From NCBI GenBank assembly GCA_050948825.1, contig JBMNEO010000010.1, positions 1 to 64,000 on the forward strand: a DNA stretch of 64,000 bases, given 5' to 3'. The position numbers were made by a program, and so were the translations under genes. Positions 9,942 to 20,100 of the stretch are shown in pieces. A model generated the notes under the pieces. It was not told where the DNA came from, did not search any database, and was given only the letters and a program-made list of their open reading frames with translations. The first letter of the stretch is position 1, and each line of letters begins with the position of its first letter. The stretch is from DUQX01 sp050948825. Its GTDB lineage: Bacteria; Bacillota; Dethiobacteria; DTU022; UBA8154.

Positions 9942-11291
9942 GTGACAAAAATTAGAGCAACGTTTTTAGTTTTTCTTATACTATGTACTTTCGCTTTCAT
10001 TAATATTGGGGTTGTATCATCAACTTCCTATATAACCCTGGATCCTTCAGATGTACAATTTAATGCAGCCGGTGAAGAAATCGAAACCAGGGTTGTTTTC
10101 TCAAACTTACCTGATTTTTATGCTTTTGATATAGAGATAAATTTCGATCCTGAAACAGCAGAGGTGATTTCTTTAGAAGAAGGTTCTGCAATTAAGGGGA
10201 AAAACAGCTTTAAAGTAAAAGAAGAGTTTGATAATGGTAAGGGATCCGTTCGTATAGCCAAATCTCTTCTGGGAGACGATGTTCTTCCCTCTGAAGGGGA
10301 ACTGGCGGTAATCACCTTCAGGGCTAAGGCAACAGGGAATAGCTTAATCAATGTAAATTCCTCTGATATTGTAGTCTTAACTGAAGACGGCCCGGATTCT
10401 TTTATCAAGGATCCTTCGGGAACAGTGGCCAGGCCGGTTGCCAACCCTGCAGGCGGTGCAGTAACTTCCGGCTCCAAGGTGACCTTAACCACCGCGACCC
10501 CCGGGGCGGATATTTACTACACCACCGACGGCAGTGCGCCGACCGCAAATAGCACGAAATATACCGGCCCGATTACCATTAACGAGGATGTTACCATCAA
10601 GGCAATCGCTGTTAAAGACGGGATGATGAATAGTGAAGTCTTGACGGCTTCGTTTACCACACGGACCGACACCGGTAGCCCTGGCGGTGGTGGAGGCGGT
10701 GGAGGTGGTCCCAGCACACCGCCAACTAAAGAGCTGGAAATATCACCTGATGATCCGGAAAAGACACCCGGGATTGAAATGTTGAAAGACATCGCCGGGC
10801 ACTGGGCGGAAAACAATATTCAAGAACTGGTTGCCCTGGGTGCGATCAACGGTTACCCGGACGGGACCTTTAGACCCAACAATAATATTACCAGGGCGGA
10901 ATTTGCCACTGTCCTTGTAAAAGCCTTCCAACTGGAGCCCCAAATCGGCAAGGTCTTTAAGGATACTGCCGGGCACTGGGCGCAGGAGACTGTCTCTACA
11001 GCAGCATCTTACGGTATCGTTGGCGGTTACAGCGCCGATACATTTGGCCCGGATGACCTGATCACGCGGGAGCAGATGGCGGTGATGGTTGTCAAGGCAG
11101 CCGAACTTATTCCGGCAAGGGTAGAGCTTTCCTTTACAGACAGTTCCAGTATCTCAGAATGGGCCAGGGAAGCCATGACCACAGCTGTGGCAAGCGGAAT
11201 CATCGGCGGATATCCCGATAACACCCTCCGGCCGCAGGGTAACGCTACCAGAGCAGAGGCTGCTACGGTTATTGTGAATGCTTTGCCTTAA
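9942..11291 (+). CDS. SLH-anchored cohesin protein (anchoring scaffoldin-like)
   Basis: 449 residues; GTG start after GGGAAAGGAGAT. Signal peptide about 1-26, a cohesin-like beta-sandwich 27-165 (ITLDPSDVQFNAAGEEIETR..., DFYAFDIEINFDPETAEV), a chitobiase-C-like domain 168-243 (IYYTTDGSAPT), a Gly-rich linker near 247-256, and three SLH domains 285-449 (DIAGHWAENNIQEL, GYPDGTFRPNNNITRAE). The layout matches cellulosome anchoring scaffoldins: cohesin outside, SLH at the wall. Immediately upstream lies a dockerin protein without any anchor, so the simplest reading is that this protein docks that one to the S-layer. The SLH part is close to that of the gene ending at 3215. Binding specificity cannot be read from sequence, and the cohesin differs clearly from those fused to the dockerins. 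Confidence 0.82.
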   Translation: MTKIRATFLVFLILCTFAFINIGVVSSTSYITLDPSDVQFNAAGEEIETRVVFSNLPDFYAFDIEINFDPETAEVISLEEGSAIKGKNSFKVKEEFDNGKGSVRIAKSLLGDDVLPSEGELAVITFRAKATGNSLINVNSSDIVVLTEDGPDSFIKDPSGTVARPVANPAGGAVTSGSKVTLTTATPGADIYYTTDGSAPTANSTKYTGPITINEDVTIKAIAVKDGMMNSEVLTASFTTRTDTGSPGGGGGGGGGPSTPPTKELEISPDDPEKTPGIEMLKDIAGHWAENNIQELVALGAINGYPDGTFRPNNNITRAEFATVLVKAFQLEPQIGKVFKDTAGHWAQETVSTAASYGIVGGYSADTFGPDDLITREQMAVMVVKAAELIPARVELSFTDSSSISEWAREAMTTAVASGIIGGYPDNTLRPQGNATRAEAATVIVNALP

Positions 11292-11484
11292 CCAAATATT
11301 GCAAATTTAGAGGCCAAAGTTCGAAACCTAAGGTACAAATCTTTTTAAACAAATTATTGATAATTTTCATGTTGAGAGTACCAGCATCGCTCTTATCGAA
11401 ACGCTAGGGCTGGTATTAATAGAGGAGGTGACGACCCCGCTGGAATTTAATCTGTTATAGGTAAAGATGTTCACAGTAAAAAGC

Positions 11485-11652
11485 ATACTGCTCCGAGCCC
11501 TGCAACCTAAAGGAAGTATAAACCCATGGTTGCCTGGCCTGCAGGTTCTCCTGAAAACGGGCGGGCCTCCCATTGCGGAAAGGAGCCATTAACCGGATAT
11601 TGGGATCCGGTTGGCATCCTTTCAGCTGGCCGGATCTTTATTATTATTGACT
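11485..11652 (+). promoter_or_regulatory. Moco/Tuco-type riboswitch with terminator switch, copy 2
   Basis: Same architecture as the 3.33-kb leader: CTCCGA, GCAACC...GGTTGC stem, CTGAAAACGGGCGG, and GGGCCTCCC...GGAAAGGAGCC. The expression platform is clearer here. AACCGGAT/ATCCGGTT (about 11591-11612) is an antiterminator, while GATCCGGTTGGC/GCTGGCCGGATC forms a 12-pair stem followed by TTTATTATTATT. The two stems share ATCCGGTT and so exclude each other. A ribosome-site-like AAGGAGGTGA follows near 11654, as in copy 1. The rest of the 11292-11740 gap holds a CCAGC/GCTGG hairpin near 11382-11414 and nothing else I can assign. Confidence 0.8.
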
Positions 11653-11740
11653 GTAAGGAGGTGAGAATAGCAGCCATATTCCATATTCCATAGTACATCT
11701 ATTATTCGAAGAACAAAATACTAAGGAGGAAGAGAAGCAG

Positions 11741-14700
11741 ATGATAAAAAAGAAGAGAGCTGCATGGTATAGACTATTTTCTATCGTTATGGTGTTAACC
11801 TTGCTTGCCGGTATGGTCGTTCCGGTAGCTCCTGCGGTGGCGTATGCCGAGGGGGATTATTCTCTTCCGGACTCTTCGGAAGCGGCCACAGGTGTTGACG
11901 ATACTTCATCGGAAGATCCTGACAGTCCTCCGAATAGCGCCTCTGAAGATGATGGGGAGCGGATGACTGTCAATAATTCAGTGTATAATGATGACAACAA
12001 GATTGATACTTTTGAATACACTGTTTCTAAAGAAGATCCCACTCCGCTAATATTTACCGTAGAAATTAACGGTGAAGAGGTAGAAGCCTACACCATGGCG
12101 GATTTAAAAGCCATGCCCGCCACAACCAGGATCTTTGGAACCATAGAATGCAAAGGTGTTGACTTTAAGTGGTTACTGGAAGCGTTAGATGTCATTGACG
12201 CTCCCGGCTGGACGATGAAGATAAAAACGTCAGATTTTCCGAACGGTATTAATCTCGGAATCTACTATGCACTGGATCCTGCCAACAATTGTCTGCTTAC
12301 TTATGAGAAGTGATGGCAGCCCGAGTTATGAACGGTCCCGTTGCGTCTATACCACGGAGACGGCAGCAGCAGCAAACAGAATTACAAGTATGTAACCGGG
12401 ATCATTGTAACCAAACCGGTTGTCCTTGATCCACCGGTCTTGACCGCGGACACCACAGACAACACGGTGGGTAACGACATAGACATCACCTTCACTGACG
12501 ATGCGGACTGGCGGTGCGGCCATTACCGGCATCACCGTAGACGGCAGTGCCTTAACCGAAGGTCAGTATACGGTAACAGAGGGCAATATCAATATTGCTG
12601 CTGGCGTATTCACCGAAGCCGGTGACTATGCCGTTGTGGTCAGCGCTGCCGGCTACAGCGACGCGATCGTAAACCAACAAGTGCTTGCAGCGCCGGTTGG
12701 TGGGGAGATGCAGCTGAGCTGTGACTCAGGCCTCCCAGGTTTGACTGTATTTATTTCCGGCAGCGGTTTTGCTGCTGATACGGCAGGAACGATCTGGTTT
12801 GACACAAACGATAATGGAGCCCTGGACGAGGACGAGCCGTCGGTTGCTGTAACTACAGATGCGGACGGAGCCATCCCCCTGCTCACAAGCTTAACCGTTC
12901 CGTCGGCAAATACGGGCAGCTACACTGTGCGGGCTGATATCCCGGCCGGGGGGAACACCGAAGCCGCCGCCGACTTTACGATCACCGGCAGCGGCATAAT
13001 TGCAAGCCTGACTAGCGGAAACTATCACGTAAGCCCCGACATCACAATTACTGGCAGCGGTTTTGCCCCCAACACAAGCTTTAGGCTTTTCTGCGACCGG
13101 AATGGGAACGGGGTCTTCGATGATGGCGCTTGGAGGTCCGGTAAGACAGCGGCAGACGGTACTGTGTCAGTATCAAATATATCCTGGCCATCGTCGCCGA
13201 CAGGCACCTACAATTTCCTCCTGGATCTTAACAGTGATAACATCATAGAAGCTTCAGCCAGCGTCTGTGTGATCCCTGGTATTAAAATTAGCACTCCCAG
13301 GGGTGTACCGGGAACTAATATCGGCATGAATATTGCCGGATTTGAGGCCAATGCGACCGGATACGTCTGGTTTGACACCAATGGCAACGGCATCTGGGAT
13401 GAGGGTGAGAATCAGGCACCCGTGACCACCAGTGGTTCAGGAACAGCCACTTCACCCGGCCTGTACGTCCCTGATGCAGCACCAGGGAACTATGAAGTAC
13501 GCGCTGCAATACCGGCCCGTGGCCTTAAAGCCTCAGCAACTTCTTATACTATCACAGGTATGGTAATAAGCCCCAATTCAGGGATCGCCGGTACGAAAAT
13601 AGAGATTGCGGGTTATGGATTTGCGCCCAACCAGACGTCAGGCAAATATATCTGGTTTGATACTGACGGTGACGGCGTTTGGGATGAAAATGAGCCCAAG
13701 GTAGACGTGACAGTTGATGCCAGCGGCACCTTGTCTCCTGCTTCGCTCACTGTTCCAGTAGCGCCTGCCGGCAGCTATAATGTACGTACTAACCTTTCGC
13801 CCAGCAGTTTTTTCGCTGTTTTCACCCTTGATGCAGGTCCGGAACCGACGACCTATCCTGTAACCCTGGCCGTTGATCCTGCCGGAAGCGGCAGCGTAAC
13901 CGGAGCCGGTGAATACGCGGAAGGTGAGAGCGTGACTGTGGAGGCCCAGGCTGCCGAAGGCTATGTCTTTGTCAACTGGACAGGCGCAGAAGGCGAAGTT
14001 AGCACAGAAGCCTCCTACACCTTTACCATGCCTGCGGAAGCTGTGTCACTGACGGCCAACTTCGAGAAAGTCGCGCTAGAAATCACCGGGGCCGGAGTGT
14101 CTAATCCTCTAAGGTTCACCATGACTGAGCTTGAGGGGATGGATCAGTACCGGCACCTGTACAGTACGAATAACACCTGGCCCACCAAGAAATGGTACGT
14201 GGCTGAAGGAGTAAAGTTGAGGGATCTGCTTGAACTAGCTGGGATAAAGGGAGATGCCAAGCAGTTAAGGTTTGTCAGTAGAGACGGCTTTAAGGCAACC
14301 TTTACGGTTCAGGAGCTGTTGAATGAAAACCGGTATATTTTCCCGCATTTCAAGGAAAATGATGAATATGCCGGGCATATTCCCGGATCCCCGGAAGGTG
14401 CGGAACCGGTAGAGACCATTCTCGCGCTTAAGAGTTGCGAGGGCGTTGATTTTGACTATATGGATGACGGCTCTGCATTGCACCTGATCTTTGGACAAAG
14501 ATGGTTAACCGAACAGACGAATGCCGTCTTTGCCAAATATGTCACTAAGGTAGAAGTGCTCACCGAAGATCCGGGCCAGTGGGCTGTTCCGACGGCTGAC
14601 AAGGCCAGCGGGGAGGTGACCAAGGGAACCCTGGTAAAGCTGAGCTCTACCTATAACGACACGGACAAGGTGCATTATACGCTGGATGGCAGCGAACCGA

Positions 14701-16916
14701 CCGTGGAAAGCCCGATGTATAACTGGATTGCCCAACGGTGGTCAAGCCGGTCGGATTTCGATGAGATTAACCACCCGATCGAAATCACAAAGGATACCAC
14801 GATCAAGGCTGTCGTAATCGGCCCCGGCCGTTATGACAGTGATATCGCTACCTTTGAATATAAGGTGGTTGAAACTGTAGATGTCACCGGCGTGAGTATC
14901 ACCGAAGGTAATCAAGAGCTGGAAGTAGGTGAAACGGTTCAACTCACTGCTGTTGTGGAGCCTGAGGATGCCACAAATAAGGATGTAACCTGGGGCAGCA
15001 GTATCGAATCTGTTGCCACAGTAGATGCCAGCGGCTTTGTTACTGCCGTTTCAGCAGGAGAGGCGACGATTACCGTGACAACAGTTGACGGAGGCTATTC
15101 CGACAGTATTGTTGTGAACGTTATGTCAGTTTCCGATTTTATAGTCGAAAACGGTGTTTTAGTAGCGTACCATGGTGCCGGTGGAGATCTAATCATCCCT
15201 GATGATTTGAACATAACCGGTATTGGGGACAATGTATTTAAAGATCGTAGCGGTTTGACCTCAATAATCATTCCGGAAGGTGTTACTAGCATTGGAAAGA
15301 ACGCTTTCGATAACTGCAGCAACCTTCACACGGTTTCTATTCCGGAAAGCGTCGTCAATATTGACAATTATGCTTTTATACGTTGCAGCAGCCTCAGCGC
15401 CGTCACTATTCCGGAAAATGTTACCTACATTGGAAACAACGCCTTTAATGGATGCAGAAGCCTTACTGAAATAACCATACCTGGCAGCGTTGGAACTATT
15501 AATACGGGTACCTTCGACAACTGCAGCGGTCTGGAAACGGTCACTATCCTGGAAGGTGTCACCATTATTAACGATCATGTCTTTAGAAATTGTAGCAGCT
15601 TGACTTCAATAACCCTACCTGAAAATCTTGTTAAAATTGGTAGTAATGCTTTTAACGGCTGCAGCAGCCTTGCCGATGCAATTTTGCCCGATAGCCTTGA
15701 GAGCATGGGAATCGGTGCCTTTAGGAAGTGCAGCAGTCTTGTTACAGTAACGATTCCCGCAAAACTTACCATTATCCCGGTTTATGCCTTTGAGGGTTGT
15801 ACCAGCCTAGCTGAAGTTATTATTTCTGAAGGCGTCACTCGCATTAACTCTTGGGCTTTTGATAATTGTAGCAGACTTAGTAAGATGGTCATACCCAGAA
15901 GTGTCAACCACATTGCCGGTTTTGCCGGCTGTGATCAACTGACCATCCATGGTTACAGGGGCTCTTATGCAGAAACCTATGCAAATGATAACGACATACC
16001 TTTTGTAGCTCTCGACGCTTATAACATGCTCAGCGTAGAGGCGGAGCCGGCCGATATTCCCATCGGAGATAGCTTTACGGTATCAGTCAATGTGGAAAAC
16101 ATTTGCGATGTGCAGGGTTACGAAGTAATCTTAAAATACGACCCCGCCTATGCAGAATACAAATCGCACCAGGTACCCTTCAAACCAGATAACATGGCGC
16201 TAGCAGTTATAGAAGAAGGCAAGATCACAGTTGCCAACCTTGTCCTTGGCGATGCTCCCTGGGAGCAAGACTCCGGAGCCCTGGTGGAGGTAGAGTTTGA
16301 GTCCAGGTACCCCGGTACCATCGAGGGCGGAGTCTATGATTTCACCTTTGAGGAGATAGAAGTGGTGCTGGAACCGAAGGACAGCAGCGATCCTGCCGTT
16401 AGGGAGAAGCTGGATTCCCCGATAGTGAAATACTACGAGGGCAGCGATGTTGATATCTATGCTGCGCTGGAGTTAAGAGAGGATCACGGAGGCATAACCT
16501 CCAACTTGCAGAATGGCAGCGATTATGAAGTAACCACAGGTAGCGATGGCAGTGCCACATTTGAAATGGTACGGCCAGGTGAATATTCCCTTACACTGGA
16601 AGCTGACGGCTATCTAAAGGCAGTAGTAGAGGGAGTTGTCGTCACCTTTGGTGAAGAAAACCAGGTGGGGACAGCACTTAATCCTGTCCTACTTTACGCC
16701 GGTGATGTAAACGGCGACGGGAAAATCTGTATCATGGACATAGCCCTTGCTGCCAATGAATACGGCCAGGCAGGCGATCCCGGCTGGGTCATTGAGGATC
16801 TTAACCTTGACGGGAAAGTGAACATTTCAGATCTCGCAGCGATTGCCAGAAACTTTGACCTGACAACTGCTGATACCACTTACAATTACAAAGATGAAGC
16901 TCCCTACTGGGAGTAG
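11741..16916 (+). pseudogene. Giant secreted MPT-fold/BspA/cohesin/dockerin protein, disrupted by frameshifts
   Basis: Start ATG after AAGGAGGAAGAG; the first 40 residues match the 3575 gene's signal peptide. The frame stops at 12313. The expected sequence continues in another frame (SDGSPSYER), returns to the first frame near 12338 (LRLYHGDG), and shifts again near 12514 (DWR then AAITGITVDG). These equal about +1, -1 and +1 base within 210 bases. The remainder is open to 16916. Joined, it encodes about 1725 residues: acidic linker, short MPT-like domain with Cys (GTIECKGVDF), HID domain, four IPT-like repeats with calcium-type loops (DTNDNGALDEDE and relatives, 12700-13840), InlB-B-like, MPT-fold (14077-14565), chitobiase-C-like, Big2, a long BspA block (15130-16010), cohesin, dockerin. 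It could be a true pseudogene or a cluster of sequencing errors; the intact downstream frame favours recent or artefactual damage. Confidence 0.8.
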
Positions 16917-16981
16917 AAAGGAATAAGTAAGTATTATATCGGGGGGCAGGGGTGCTTTACCTGCCTCCCGCAATCTTACTA
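16020..16981 (+). repeat. Cohesin-dockerin C-terminal module, DNA copy B
   Basis: Near-identical to 8951-9912 over its full length, including stop codon and 3' hairpin. Similarity ends at ATCTTACTAA, where copy A runs into the SLH-cohesin gene and this copy runs into a scar sequence. Confidence 0.88.
16941..16969 (+). terminator. 3' hairpin, second copy
   Basis: Same GGGGGGCAGG/CCTGCCTCCC stem as at 9872-9900, without a T-rich tail. Confidence 0.5.
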
Positions 16982-17035
16982 AAACATCGCCTGGCTGCAG
17001 GGTCGCCAGGGCGAGGCTGTTACGGTTATTGTCAC
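16982..17035 (+). pseudogene. Residual 3' end of a deleted SLH gene
   Basis: The segment CTGCAGGGTCGCCAGGGC...GAGGCTGTTACGGTTATTGT matches the last codons of the SLH domains at 11230-11280 and 3140-3180 (GCAGGGTAACGCTACCAG...GCTGCTACGGTTATTGT). No start or frame precedes it. It sits just where the SLH-cohesin gene lies in the first copy of this arrangement, so it looks like the scar of a deletion. The rest of 17036-17141 shows only the ribosome site of the next gene. Confidence 0.6.
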
Positions 17036-17141
17036 CGTTAAAGTCAGGAGAATAAAAAGATTATTCAGCAATTGGCAAATAAAATAACAACCTTATAGGG
17101 TGTTGGCACCAAATCAGTATAATAGAAAGGGGGAGGAAAGT

Positions 17142-20100
17142 ATGAAAACAAGTGGAAAAGCCCAATGGTCATATCGGTTTTTGCCGATCCTTCTGGCTTT
17201 GTTCTTAGTTGCCGGTGTTGTCGGCCTGGGCTTGTTGGTGTACACAGCGGCGTACGCTGAGGATACGGGCATTCCGCTTACTATTGGGGTGAGGGAAAAT
17301 GAAACTGTAACCCAAACTGTTTACCAGGAACTAAATGAATGGGAACCGACCGCCGGTAACCATAGCGAACCTCTGGCGGCGGCTGTCGAGACCGCTGGAC
17401 CGGTCGTGCTGGAAATCAAGGGGGAGGGTGTGGACAATCCCCTGGAGTTTGCCATGGCTGAACTTGAGGATATAGGCCAGTACCGGCAACTGTACAGCAC
17501 GATTAACTCTTGGCCTACCAAGAAATGGTATGTGGCTGAAGGAGTCGAGGTAAGGGATCTGCTGGATATGGCAGGGATCAACAATGATGCTACCCTGATC
17601 AAGTTTCTTGCAGGTGACGGCTACAATGCGATTTTCAGGGTTGAGGAGATCTATGGTGTGCAATACCTCTTCCCCAACTTTAAAGAAGGGGGTGGCGATG
17701 CCGACGGGCACATCCCTGGTGATCCGTCGGGAGCAATTGAGGTCGAGCCTATCCTGGCCTTGAAGAGCGCTAATAGCGATAATTTTGAGCATATGAATAC
17801 CAGCAACGCGCTTCATCTGATTATAGGCCAGCGGGTTGTAACCGAGCAGACCAACGAGAAGTTTGTAAAAAATGTTGCTAAAATCGAGGTGCTAACTGAT
17901 CCGGTCTCCAAATGGGAGGAACCGCAGGCCAGTCTGCCAAGCGGGACTGTCGCGCCCGGAACCAAGATCGAGCTGAGCACCTCCGACATGAACGGGGATA
18001 AAATTTATTACACCACCGACGGCAGCATACCGACCATCGAGAGCACCATGTATAACCCGATTGCCAAGAGATGGTGGTCTTCACGCGGTCCTGAAGCGGT
18101 GGCCGAGATCAACCGCCCGATTGAGATAACGGAAGACACTACCATCAAGGCGATTGCGATCGGTCCCGGCAAGGAGGACAGCGATGTAGTTGAATTTACC
18201 TATACGGTTGCAGACTCTCCGAGTATCGACGTTCTCTACGAGGGGACGGTTACACTGTCACCCGGTGAGACCTTTACCGTGACCGCGTACAACTCTGAGG
18301 CAGAATACACTGTGAGCGAAACCACGCCGCTGGGGGCGCTTCAGGCAGCAGCTGTTGCCGGCAATTTCACCTATGATGTCACTGACAAGAACTACGGAAC
18401 ATCAGGCGCTCTTCTCCTCGACAACGTGGGGAGCTATACACGCAAAAATCCGGGTTACTGGTACGCTTATGTCAATGATGTCTATAAAGACGGCTTCAAC
18501 AACCCCGCCGGCGCCCTGAACCTGATAGAGCTGTTTGAGGGTGACAGGGTTGAGTTTTACTACGCTGCCGGTATCGACGACCCCTCAGATTTAACGGCCG
18601 TCAAGGCAGCGGCTATCGCTGCAGTAAAAACTGTTATCTCAACGGGAGGGACCATCCCTACGGACTGGACACTTCAACTCTCCGGGGCAAAGGAGACTAC
18701 CATAACCAAAGCCTACTTCGAGGAGGCCCTGTCCTGCCGTCCTACCCACCGCGTCTCCTGGACAGATGAGGAAGGAAATGAGTGGGGGGGTATGCCGCTC
18801 CGGCTTTTGGTGGCTTTGGTTGATGATGATCCCGATGAAGGGCCTGATCACTTCAACTTCAACGATGAGCTGGCTACCCAGCATTATGTTGTGAATTTAA
18901 TATCCGGCGACGGCTGGAAGACAACTCTGGATAGTGCAGACATCGCCCGCAACAATGGATATGGATATATCGTGGCCAATACGCTTAACGGGGAGCCGCT
19001 TCCGCTCGAAACTCCATCAGGAAAACCGTGCTGGCCGCTCCATCTCAAAGGTCCAGACGTATTTGGCGGGCAGCAGGTAGGCAACATTGTGCGCATCGAG
19101 CTGTCAGACCTTCCTGAACCGCCTGCGGGATGGACCCTGGAGCTGCTCGGCGATGTAGGGGATACCATCAGCCAGAAGGAGTTTGAAGAAGGGCTGGCCT
19201 GCACGGGATCGGGCCACTACAGGGAATGGACCGACGGCGATGGCAATGTCTGGTCCGGTGTGCCCCTCTGGGTGCTCCTTGGTGCGATGGACGACATCGA
19301 GACGGGCGGCCACTGGACCTTCAATGACAGCGTGGTTGGCGATGGTTATTCTGTGAAAGTGATTGCCGGGGACGGTTATAACAGGACCTTTGCGAGCACG
19401 GAGGTGGCCCGCAGTGACGATTACATTATCGCTAATCAATGTAACGGTGAACCTCTTGCCGGTTCTTCGTGGCCCCTGCGCCTGGTCGGGGACGGTGTTG
19501 CAAAAGATGACGGATCCCTTGGAGGCTCTGCTGTCGGCAATATTGTACGGATAGAACTACCTGAGCTGCAGACACCGGAGGCTGCTCCCGGCAGCTGGAA
19601 TCTTACACTTACCGGCAAGATCTGCGATGTCATCTCGCAGGCTGAGTTCGAGGAGGCGCTCGCCTGCCCGTATTCGGGCCATTTTAAAGAATGGACTGAT
19701 AAAGACGGCAACGTCTGGTCGGGTATCCCCCTCTGGCTGCTGGCAGGCTGGGTTGATGACCGGCAACCCCACGCTTTTAGTGCCAATCAGGCCACTGCCG
19801 GTTATACAATCCTGGTAAAAGCCGGCGACGGCTACACCAAGGATTTCGCCAGCGCCGATGTGGCCTGGAGCAACGATTACATTATTGCCAATAAATGCAA
19901 CGGTGCACCGCTTACCGGTAACTCAGCCCCCCTCAGGTTAGTCGGAAAAGGTGTTGCCAGAGAGGACGGCACCCTGAGCGGTACCAGCGTAGGGAATATC
20001 GCGGAAATTGAACTGACATCGTTTGAGGTTGCTCCGCCCTTACCCTCAGTCCGTATAGTCAAGTATGCCGAAGACGGCACCACCATCCTTAACGAGATAA

